From Verrucomicrobiales bacterium (GTDB lineage Bacteria > Verrucomicrobiota > Verrucomicrobiia > Limisphaerales > UBA1100), in assembly GCA_011523245.1 (NCBI GenBank), contig WTHG01000227.1:1-29646 (forward strand): a DNA stretch of 29,646 nucleotides, read 5' to 3'. This document shows, piece by piece, positions 13,981 to 21,800 of this stretch (positions are counted from its first letter, which is position 1; the number at the start of each line of letters is the position of its first letter). Both the position numbers and the translations under genes were made by a program. The notes beneath the pieces were generated by a model. That model made no database searches. It was given only the letters and a program-made list of their open reading frames with translations, and was not told where the DNA came from.

Positions 13981-14612
13981 TAGCTCTCTTTCGTGTTCAG
14001 GCGGGAGGCCACTTTTTCCAGAGCGTCCTTCGAGATGATCACCGTGTCCGGGCGAAGCACTTCGTAGGTGTTTAAAGATTCGGCTTCCACCAGTTCCACC
14101 AGTGGAATATTGCGGGCGGCCAGCGCTAAGTTGCCATCGGCTTCGCCATTGACCAGCAGCACAGTGCCTTCAGCCGCTAATGATTCAATTTGCGCGGCCA
14201 ACGTTTTGGTCTTATGCGTCTCAAGTTTCAAGGAATCCACCACGATCACCTCGCCGGCATTAATGCGCTCGGTCAACGCTTTGCGCAGGGCCAAACGGCG
14301 GGTTTTGGTGTTCACTTTCTTCGAGTAATCACGCTGCTTCGGGCCATGGGCCACACCGCCACCAGCAAAGATGGGGGTTCGGCGCGAACCAGTCCGAGCG
14401 CGACCGGTGCCTTTTTGGCGCCACGGCTTTTTACCAGTGCCACTCACTTCCCCACGGGTCTTAACTTTGGCGGTGCCCATACGTTGAGCGGCCATGTAGG
14501 CAACCACGGTATCGTGTACGGCCTGGTTGCCCTTCTCGGCATCCACCAGATCAAAGCCCACGGGGACCTTGCCCGAGTCGCTGCCTGAAAGTGTCTTTAC
14601 ATCAAGTTCCAT
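13980..14612 (-). CDS. rplD: 50S ribosomal protein L4
   Basis: L4 binds 23S rRNA with a long loop reaching the peptide tunnel; in E. coli it also represses the S10 operon. The 210-residue protein has the loop block GTAKVKTRGEVSGTGKKPWRQKGTGRARTGSRRTPIFAGGGVAHGP (about residues 47-92), which is nearly invariant, and a Rossmann-like C-terminal part ending LRPDTVIISKDALEKVASRLN. The length is standard. A Shine-Dalgarno (GAGG, 8 bases) precedes the ATG. No S10-type leader is present upstream of rpsJ for L4 control, because fusA runs to within 9 bases of it. Confidence 0.98.
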   Translation of the reverse strand: MELDVKTLSGSDSGKVPVGFDLVDAEKGNQAVHDTVVAYMAAQRMGTAKVKTRGEVSGTGKKPWRQKGTGRARTGSRRTPIFAGGGVAHGPKQRDYSKKVNTKTRRLALRKALTERINAGEVIVVDSLKLETHKTKTLAAQIESLAAEGTVLLVNGEADGNLALAARNIPLVELVEAESLNTYEVLRPDTVIISKDALEKVASRLNTKES

Positions 14613-14624
14613 CGTCGTGCCTCG

Positions 14625-15275
14625 TTATGCTTTAACTGCCTTGGCGCGTTTTTTGGCACCCCGGATAACCACGTAATCGCCTTTGGAACCCGGAATGGCA
14701 CCTTTGATTAGGAGCACGCCGTCCTCTTCACGAACCTGAATGACCTCAAGGTTCTGTACGGTACGGCTTTCTTGACCCATGTGGCCGGGCATTTTCTTGC
14801 CGGGAACCACCCAACCAGGGGTAGCGCAAGCTCCGATACCACCAGGGCGACGAAACCAGCCTTTTTGACCATGGCTCGCGGGGCCACCACCAAAGTTCCA
14901 ACGCTTCACGACGCCTTGGAATCCTCGGCCTTTGGTATCCCCAATGGCGTCGACGTAATCGCCAACCTCAAAGATCGTCACGGGTACTTCGTCGCCGGTG
15001 TTAACTTCCAGCGAGTAATCGCGGAATTCCTTCACCAGCTTTACGTGTTTGCCGCCCTGTTTCTCGAAATGACCCCGTAACGGCTTGGACTGGCGTTCGG
15101 GCTTGGCTTGATCATCATAACCAAGTTGGACAGCATTGTAGCCATCCGACTCCTCGGCACTCTTTACCTGCAATACGCGATTTGGACCTGCGTGCACAAC
15201 AGTAACGCACACGGCGTTTCCGTTTGCATCGTACACGCGGGTTTGTCCCAGTTTTTTGCCAATCAGACCGATCAT
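14625..15275 (-). CDS. rplC: 50S ribosomal protein L3
   Basis: L3 is an early assembly protein reaching close to the peptidyl transferase centre. With the start at MIGLIGKKLGQTRVY it is 216 residues, the normal length. Family blocks are VTVVHAGPNRVLQVKS, DAIGDTKGRGFQGVVKRWNF and the conserved loop PGGIGACATPGWVVPGKKMPGHMG. An upstream in-frame start (15308) was rejected because it would overlap rpsJ by 29 bases and adds residues outside the family. The chosen ATG is 4 bases after the rpsJ stop and has only a weak ribosome site, suggesting coupling. Confidence 0.97.
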   Translation of the reverse strand: MIGLIGKKLGQTRVYDANGNAVCVTVVHAGPNRVLQVKSAEESDGYNAVQLGYDDQAKPERQSKPLRGHFEKQGGKHVKLVKEFRDYSLEVNTGDEVPVTIFEVGDYVDAIGDTKGRGFQGVVKRWNFGGGPASHGQKGWFRRPGGIGACATPGWVVPGKKMPGHMGQESRTVQNLEVIQVREEDGVLLIKGAIPGSKGDYVVIRGAKKRAKAVKA

Positions 15276-15279
15276 CTCG

Positions 15280-15594
15280 TTAGAAAATTTTAATGTTAAT
15301 GTCCACACCAGCCGGCAAATTCAGCTTCTTGAGCTCATCCACGGTCGCCGGGGTTGGCTGCAAAATATCAATCAAACGCTTGTGCGTGCGTTGCTCGAAG
15401 GTTTCCTGGCTCTTCTTGTTTACGTGCGGCGAACGAGTCATGGTGAAACGCTCGCGGCGGGTCGGCAGCGGAATCGGGCCAGCCACGCGGCTGCCGGTAC
15501 GCTTTACGGTCTCCACAATCTCGGTGGACGACTTATCCAACACGCGATGGTCGAAGCCCTTGAGTCTAATACGTATTTGTTGTCCTGCAGCCAT
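15280..15594 (-). CDS. rpsJ: 30S ribosomal protein S10
   Basis: S10 is in the 30S head and, as NusE, pairs with NusB in antitermination and with NusG in coupling transcription to translation. The 104-residue protein shows IRIRLKGFDHRVLDKSSTEIVETVKRTGSRVAGPIPLPTR and the loop RSPHVNKKSQETFEQRTHKRLIDI, both diagnostic. A Shine-Dalgarno (AAGGA, 7 bases) overlaps the fusA stop, 9 bases upstream, so rpsJ is probably coupled to fusA. In most bacteria tuf lies between fusA and rpsJ; it is absent here. Confidence 0.99.
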   Translation of the reverse strand: MAAGQQIRIRLKGFDHRVLDKSSTEIVETVKRTGSRVAGPIPLPTRRERFTMTRSPHVNKKSQETFEQRTHKRLIDILQPTPATVDELKKLNLPAGVDINIKIF

Positions 15595-15603
15595 GCTGTT
15601 TCC

Positions 15604-17769
15604 TTATTTATTGGCCTTGTCCAAAATTTCCTCGGAGATGCTGGCGGGCACCTGCTCGAATGTGTCCGGCTCCATGGAGTAGGAGGCACGGCCGCTTGAG
15701 AGTGAGCGGATATCCGTGGCGTATCCAAACATTTGGGCCAACGGAATCTTCGCGGTGATCACCGTGCCGGAGGGTTTGGAGTCAATTCCCTGCACCTCAC
15801 CACGACGTCGGTTCATGTCGCCAATGATGTCACCCTGATATTCATCCGGAGTAGTAGCTTCCACCTTCATCATCGGCTCCAGCAGCACGGCTTTGGCCTT
15901 GGCCACGGCTTCTTTCATGGCCAAAATGCCCGCCATTTTGAAAGCCAACTCGTTTGAGTCGACGTCGTGGTAGCTACCATCAACGATCGAAATTTTCATG
16001 TCGATCAATTCGAAACCAGCCAACACACCGCCCTGAATGGTTTCCAGAATCCCTTTCTCCACCGCAGGGATGTATTCACGAGGAATCACACCGCCCACAA
16101 TTTTGTTTTCCACCTCCACACCGCTACCCCGTTCGGTGGGCTCGATGGTAATGGTGGCGTCACCGTACTGACCGCGACCACCGGATTGTTTCTTGAAAAG
16201 CCCGCGACCTTCGGCAGCAGCGGTGATGGTCTCGCGATAGGCGATCTGGGGGGCACCGGATTGCGCCTGCACTTTGAACTCACGCTTCAGTCGGTCCCGA
16301 ATAATTTCGAGGTGCAGCTCACCCATGCCAGCCACGAGTGTCTGCCCGGTTTCCTCATCGGTGTAGCATTTGAAAGTGGGATCTTCCTCGGCCAATGCCT
16401 GCAGCCCTGCAGCCATTTTTTCTTGGTCGGCCTTGGAGTCTGGCTCGATAGCCATGGAAATGACAGGCTCCGGGAACGTTGGTGGCTCGAGGCAGACATC
16501 AATGTCCGGCGTGCAAAGGGTATCACCAGTGGTGATGTTGCGAACACCCACTAAGGCAGCGATGTCGCCGGCGTAGACGGTCTCGACATTTTCCTGTTTG
16601 TCGGCCTGAATCATCATGATCCGATTCACGCGTTCCTTTTTACGGGTTCGCGGGTTGTACATCGTATCGCCCTTGGTGATCTGGCCGCTATAAACGCGGA
16701 AGAAAACTAGTTTGCCGGCGAAGGGGTCGGTCCACAACTTGAATGCTAGAGAGCAGAACGGAGCATTATCGTCAGCAGGGAATTCCGTTATCTTGGATTC
16801 GTCATCCGGATCGGCCCCGGATTGAACATCCACGTCCAACGGTGAAGGCAGATAATCAACCACCGCATCCACCATTGGCTGCACGCCCTTGTTCTTGAAG
16901 GCGGAGCCGCCCAAGACCGGTACAAATTCACCGGCAATAGTCAAGCGACGGATGGCCTGCTTCAGCTGCGTCGCGTCGGGTGTCTTATCTTCGAGGAGCA
17001 TTTCCATGATCTCCTCATCGCGGTCGCCCACCGCTTCGAGTAATTCCTGATAGGCCGTCTCGGCCGTTTCCTTGAGATCGCCCTCGAGTTCTTCGACGTT
17101 GATCTTGGAACCAAAATCATCGGAAGGATCGTGGATCAGCGCCTTTTGGTTCACCACATCGATCAAACCCTTGAGATCTTCTTCTGAGCCAATCGGGATG
17201 CCGACCGGATAGGCGGGAGCCCCAAGACGCTCACGCATTTCGCTGACCACATTGGCAAAATTCGCACCGGTGCGGTCCATCTTGTTGACGAACGCGATCC
17301 GCGGGACGTTGTATTTGGTGGCCTGTCGCCAAACCGTCTCGGACTGCGGCTGCACACCGGCCACGCCACAGAACACGGCCACGGCACCGTCCAGCACGCG
17401 CATGGAGCGCTCCACCTCTGCGGTGAAGTCCACGTGACCCGGGGTATCGATGATGTTCACGCGGTGCCCTACGTCGGTCCAGAGCTTAGCAGTGCCGTCA
17501 TTAGCCTGCTTCCAGAAACAGGTGGTGGCAGCAGAGGTGATGGTAATGCCGCGCTCACGTTCCTGCTCCATCCAGTCGGTCACGGTGTTGCCATCGTGCA
17601 CTTCACCGATCTTGTGGCTCAGGCCCGTGTAAAACAGGATGCGCTCGGTGGTGGTGGTTTTGCCGGCGTCGATATGCGCGGCAATGCCGATGTTCCGGGT
17701 GCGCTCCAGCGTGTATTCGCGGTTCGGCGAATTCAACGCGCTGGTGTCTTTTTCTGCTGCTGTTTCCAT
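15604..17769 (-). CDS. fusA: Elongation factor G
   Basis: EF-G is the GTPase that drives ribosomal translocation and, with RRF, recycling. The 721-residue protein has G1 AHIDAGKTTT (residues 31-40), the switch I block ERGITITSAATT (about 71-82), G3 DTPGHVDF (107-114), G4 NKMD (161-164) and GSAFKNKG further on, followed by domains II to V (GYATDIRSLSSGRASYSMEPD near the C-terminus). A lead of about 15 residues precedes the usual NIGIAAHIDAGK. It is annotated as EF-G of the elongation type; the usual tuf neighbour is missing. An intrinsic terminator lies between rpsG and this gene, only about 15 bases from the ATG, so its transcription may be controlled separately. Confidence 0.98.
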   Translation of the reverse strand: METAAEKDTSALNSPNREYTLERTRNIGIAAHIDAGKTTTTERILFYTGLSHKIGEVHDGNTVTDWMEQERERGITITSAATTCFWKQANDGTAKLWTDVGHRVNIIDTPGHVDFTAEVERSMRVLDGAVAVFCGVAGVQPQSETVWRQATKYNVPRIAFVNKMDRTGANFANVVSEMRERLGAPAYPVGIPIGSEEDLKGLIDVVNQKALIHDPSDDFGSKINVEELEGDLKETAETAYQELLEAVGDRDEEIMEMLLEDKTPDATQLKQAIRRLTIAGEFVPVLGGSAFKNKGVQPMVDAVVDYLPSPLDVDVQSGADPDDESKITEFPADDNAPFCSLAFKLWTDPFAGKLVFFRVYSGQITKGDTMYNPRTRKKERVNRIMMIQADKQENVETVYAGDIAALVGVRNITTGDTLCTPDIDVCLEPPTFPEPVISMAIEPDSKADQEKMAAGLQALAEEDPTFKCYTDEETGQTLVAGMGELHLEIIRDRLKREFKVQAQSGAPQIAYRETITAAAEGRGLFKKQSGGRGQYGDATITIEPTERGSGVEVENKIVGGVIPREYIPAVEKGILETIQGGVLAGFELIDMKISIVDGSYHDVDSNELAFKMAGILAMKEAVAKAKAVLLEPMMKVEATTPDEYQGDIIGDMNRRRGEVQGIDSKPSGTVITAKIPLAQMFGYATDIRSLSSGRASYSMEPDTFEQVPASISEEILDKANK

Positions 17770-17784
17770 CTTCTCTATTCGACT

Positions 17785-17818
17785 AAAAAACGCTCCGGGA
17801 AAAACATCGCCCGGAGCG
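17785..17818 (-). terminator. Intrinsic terminator between rpsG and fusA
   Basis: On the minus strand CGCTCCGGG (17818-17810) pairs perfectly with CCCGGAGCG (17799-17791) across a 10-base loop and is followed at once by TTTTTT (17790-17785). It starts 19 bases after the rpsG stop and ends 15 bases before the fusA ATG. The structure meets all criteria for an intrinsic terminator, yet the next gene follows immediately without room for a promoter. Confidence 0.9.
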
Positions 17819-17837
17819 AATTCAACTGCAAATTGTC

Positions 17838-18311
17838 CTACCAGCGGAAGTGGGCGAATGCCTTGTTCGCCTGCGCCATTCGGTGCACTTCATCGCGCCT
17901 TCGAATGGAGCTTCCTTCGCCTTCATAGGCTTCCATTATTTCCTTAGCCAAAGCATTCCCCATCGGGGTGCCTTTGCGGGATTTGGCAAATTGTACGATC
18001 CAGCGGAGTGCCAGAGCTTCGGAGCGTGCGCCGGTCACTTCCATGGGGACCTGATAAGTAGCCCCCCCCACGCGGCGGCTCTTGACCTCGAGGCGGGGCT
18101 TGGCGTTTTCCACCGCGCGCTCCAATACCTCCAAGGCGGTTGTGCCTTCCTGGTTTTCCACGATCTGGTCAAAGGCGCCATAGACAATCCGCTGGGCGAC
18201 GCTGCGTTTGCCGCGTTCCATGACGGTGTTGACCAAACGGCCGACCAGCCGACTGCCAAATTGGACATCCGGATAAATCTCTCGCTTAACTGCTCTGCGT
18301 CGTCGTGACAT
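17838..18311 (-). CDS. rpsG: 30S ribosomal protein S7
   Basis: S7 is the primary binder of the 3' domain of 16S rRNA and, in E. coli, represses the str operon. The 157-residue protein begins MSRRRRAVKREIYPDVQFGS and has RLVNTVMERGKRSVAQRIVYGAF (about 25-47), the beta hairpin VKSRRVGGATYQVPMEV, and the C-terminal EGEGSSIRRRDEVHRMAQANKAFAHFRW. The length is standard. It follows rpsL by 15 bases and is followed by a strong intrinsic terminator. No Shine-Dalgarno is visible before the ATG. Confidence 0.99.
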   Translation of the reverse strand: MSRRRRAVKREIYPDVQFGSRLVGRLVNTVMERGKRSVAQRIVYGAFDQIVENQEGTTALEVLERAVENAKPRLEVKSRRVGGATYQVPMEVTGARSEALALRWIVQFAKSRKGTPMGNALAKEIMEAYEGEGSSIRRRDEVHRMAQANKAFAHFRW

Positions 18312-18326
18312 CGTCTGTTAAAATTT

Positions 18327-18710
18327 TTACTTCTTGTCTGCCTTCGGGCGTTTCACGCCGTACTTGGAGCGGCTCACGCGGCGTTTCTCCACGCCCTGAG
18401 CATCGCGTTGCCCCCGCACCACATGGTAGCGCACACCCGGCAAATCCTTCACCCGGCCGCCGCGCACCAGCACAATGCTGTGCTCCTGCAAGTTATGACC
18501 TTCATCCGGAATGTAGGCGATGATCTCCTGACCGTTGGTCAGGCGTACCTTAGCCACTTTCCGCATAGCGGAGTTCGGTTTCTTCGGTGTACGGGTATAC
18601 ACCTGCAGGCATACCCCTTGGCGGAAGGGACAATTCTGCAAAGCCGGAGATGTGCTCTTCTCCTTAATCTTCTTCCGCCCTTTGCGGATCAACTGGTTAA
18701 TGGTTGGCAT
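18327..18710 (-). CDS. rpsL: 30S ribosomal protein S12
   Basis: S12 lies at the decoding centre and controls accuracy. The 127-residue protein begins MPTINQLIRKGRKK and has TPKKPNSAMRKVAKVRL and LVRGGRVKDLPGVRYHVVRG. Lys43 and Lys88, the usual sites of streptomycin resistance mutations in S12, are both lysine, so the sequence predicts sensitivity at these sites. Asp89 is the residue methylthiolated by RimO in E. coli. The length is standard. It is the first gene after rpoC, with a 158-base spacer that holds a candidate promoter and a terminator-like hairpin ending about 20 bases before the ATG. Confidence 0.99.
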   Translation of the reverse strand: MPTINQLIRKGRKKIKEKSTSPALQNCPFRQGVCLQVYTRTPKKPNSAMRKVAKVRLTNGQEIIAYIPDEGHNLQEHSIVLVRGGRVKDLPGVRYHVVRGQRDAQGVEKRRVSRSKYGVKRPKADKK

Positions 18711-18729
18711 TTTATCTTAAATACCTTGC

Positions 18730-18757
18730 AAAAAAACGCGTTACCGCGCTGTTTTTG
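18730..18757 (-). terminator. Terminator-like hairpin immediately before rpsL
   Basis: On the minus strand CGCG (18748-18745) pairs with CGCG (18740-18737) around a GTAA loop (GNRA type). The stem extends through a G-U, an A-U, one C/U mismatch and several A-U pairs between the flanking A-rich and T-rich runs. A run of seven T (18736-18730) follows the GC part. It can act as an intrinsic terminator for rpoBC transcripts or as a structure in the rpsL leader. It is weaker than the one before fusA. Confidence 0.6.
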
Positions 18758-18772
18758 GCAAACGGGGGCGGG

Positions 18773-18800
18773 ATATTACCAAAGGTTATCCCCAGTGCAA
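18773..18800 (-). promoter_or_regulatory. Candidate rpsL promoter with GC-rich discriminator
   Basis: On the minus strand TTGCAC (18800-18795) and TAATAT (18778-18773) are separated by 16 bases. The bases right after the -10 are CCCGCCCCCG, a strongly GC-rich discriminator of the kind found at stringently controlled ribosomal promoters. The -35 match is only partial and the -10 matches at four of six positions. It would start transcription near 18766, about 56 bases before the rpsL ATG. Confidence 0.4.
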
Positions 18801-18868
18801 CAAGTTTTCTTACTTTTTTTGCAAAAAGTTTCTCATCACACTTTTTCCACTTTCCGTTTCAGTGGAGA

Positions 18869-21800
18869 CTAACCCACTAACGGGTTCGGTTCCTCAGATT
18901 CCGGCCCCAACAACAGGTGGGATTCATCCTCCATTTCCACCGGATCCACCAGCGGTTTGAGGTCTAACTTACGGTGCCCATCAAATCCGGTGCCGGCTGG
19001 AATAATGTGACCCATGATGACGTTTTCCTTAAAGCCGTGGAGTGTGTCTTTTTTACCAAGGGTGGCTGCTTCAGTTAACACGCGGGTGGTGTCTTGGAAG
19101 GACGCCGCGGAAAGGAAACTCTCTGTTTCCACCGAGGCCTTGGTGATGCCCAGCAACACTGGGCTTGCCTCCGCAGGTTGACCGCCCATCTCTTCGATGC
19201 GTTCGTTTTCAATTTCAAACGTCACCTTGTCGACCTGCTCACCCCACAGGAACGTGGTATCGCCAGCCTCGGTAATGCGCACCTTGCGGAGCATTTGGCG
19301 CACGATCATTTCGATGTGCTTGTCGTTAATCGTCACACCCTGCAGGCGGTACACCTCTTGCACCTCGTTCACGAGGAAGGCTTGCAACGCGTGCACGCCT
19401 AGAATGTCCAGAATGTCATGCGGTAAGATCGGGCCTTCAGTAAGCTGTTGGCCCTTCTTCACAAAGTCACCCTTAAACACAATGCAGTGTTTGCCGATCG
19501 GCACGAGGTGCTCTTCTTCCTCCCCCGCATCTTCGTTGGTGAGAATGAGCGAGCGCTTACCGCGCACAATCGGACCGAAGTCCACCACTCCATCAATCTT
19601 AGCGATTTCAGCAGCATCCTTCGGTTGGCGGGCTTCGAATAACTCGGACACACGCGGCAGACCACCGGTGATATCCTTCGTCTTAGAGGTCTTTCGAGGA
19701 GTCTTGGCCAACAAGGTGCCAGGGGCAATCTTATCACCTTCATCCACCGTCACGTGGGCACCGGCAGGAATCGGGTAGTCTGCCACGGCGTGGCCCTTGG
19801 AGTCTTCCACAATCACTTGCGGATGGAGATCTTCCTTGTGCTCAATGATCACCATGGATTCCTGCCCAGTGGCCGCATCCACTTCGTGATCCATCGTCAC
19901 TCCCTCGATAATGTCGTGGAAGACGATCTTGCCACCTTTTTCCGAGAGAATCGGCACATTGTATGGATCCCACTGTACAAAGGTTTGGCCTTTCTTGACG
20001 GTCTCTCCGTCAGCCACGGACAACACGGCACCGATAGGAATATCATAATCTTCGGTTTCCGCGTTGGTTTTAGGATCGTGAATACTGACTCGACCGTTTT
20101 TGTTCAGCACAATGTGGCTGCCATCTTCTAGGTCCACAATCCGGAGGCCTTCGTATTTCACAACACCACCTTCGCGGGCAACGATCTCCGGCTGTTTAAA
20201 AACAGAAGAAGCCGTACCACCGATGTGGAAGGTCCGCATGGTCAGCTGGGTGCCCGGTTCACCGATCGACTGGGCGGCAATGATTCCAACAGCTTGACCG
20301 TGCTCGGCGGTTTTACCGGTGGCTAGGTTGCGGCCGTAGCAATGGGCACACACACCATGGCGCACCTCGCAGGTAAGCACCGAACGCACCTTCACCTTTT
20401 CGATGTTGGCGTCTTCGATGGCTGCAGCTTTTGTCTCGTTAATCTCTTCACCGGCGCGCACAAAGAATTCATCCGGGTTAAACGGATTGATCACATCCTC
20501 ACAGGAGTGGCGGCCCACGAGGCGGTCGGCCAAGTGCACAACCTCTTCTTCGCCTTCATAAATGGCTTCCAGCCAAATACCGTTATTGGTTCCACAATCC
20601 GTCTCCTGAATAATCACGTCTTGCGCCACATCCACGAGCTTGCGAGTCATGTAACCGGAGTCGGCGGTCTTTAGGGCGGTATCAGCCAGGCCTTTACGTG
20701 CACCGTGTGTGGAAATGAAATACTCTAACACAGTGAGCCCCTCGCGGAAGTTTGAGAGAATCGGTTTCTCAATGATGTCACCGCTCGGCTTGGCCATCAA
20801 GCCACGCACACCTGCAAGCTGACGCACTTGTTGGCGGTTACCCCGCGCCCCGGAATCTACCATGAGTGCAACGGGGTTATACTCATCCTTGCCCTGGTTA
20901 GCCTCAAGCGTCTCCAACATCACGTTCGAGATCTTGTCCGTTGCATGCGTCCAGATATCAATGATCTTGTTGTAGCGTTCGCCCGGAGTGATGACACCCT
21001 TCCGGTACTGCTTCTCCACATCATCAATTTCCTTCTGAGCGGACTTAATCTGCTGGCTCTTCTCGGCCGGGATGATCATGTCGTCGACACCGATTGAAGC
21101 GCCCGCTTTCGTGGCTTCCTTAAAACCCAGCTCCTTGAGCTTGTCTAGTGCCACAACGGTCTTCTTTTGACCGGCAAACTTGTAGGAGTTTCCAATCAAT
21201 TCACCTAGCTTACCCTTGGCGACCTCGAAATTCGGAAACCCAATTTCCTCGGGCCAAATTTCACTGAACACCACGCGACCTGCGGTGGTGGTGATTACCG
21301 AGGATTCCTTGTCGCCATACACGGTGTCTTTGCCGCGGTCTGGATTGGCCAGGTGAATGCGTGAGTGATGATCAATATCCTCCTCGTCGAGAGCGAAGAA
21401 CACTTCGTCCATATTCGCAAACAATGGAATACGCTGCTCTTTCTTGCCTTTCCGGCTGGGCAACTTGCGCGGCTCCACGGTGAGGTAATAGGATCCCAGC
21501 GTGATGTCCTGCGTGGGCGTCATGATCGGCTTACCGCTGGACGGGCTGAAAATGTTGTTTGGCGCCAGCATCAGAAGGCGGGCCTCCATTTGCGCTTCCA
21601 CGGACAGCGGCACGTGCACCGCCATTTGGTCACCGTCAAAGTCCGCGTTGTACGCAGTGCAGACCAGCGGATGAACGCGGATGGCCGACCCCTCTATGAG
21701 CACCGGCTCAAACGCCTGCACAGACAAACGGTGCAAGGTAGGCGCACGGTTCAACATCACCGGGTGCCCCTTGGTTACCTCTTCTAGGACATCCCACACT

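Noticed and set aside
15276..15308. Longer L3 with 11 extra N-terminal residues
   Set aside because: It would overlap rpsJ by 29 bases; MIGLIGKKLG is the family start.
18834..18865. CCACT...AGTGG hairpin right after rpoC as a terminator
   Set aside because: The stem is only 5-6 bp and is followed by A residues, not U, on the transcribed strand.
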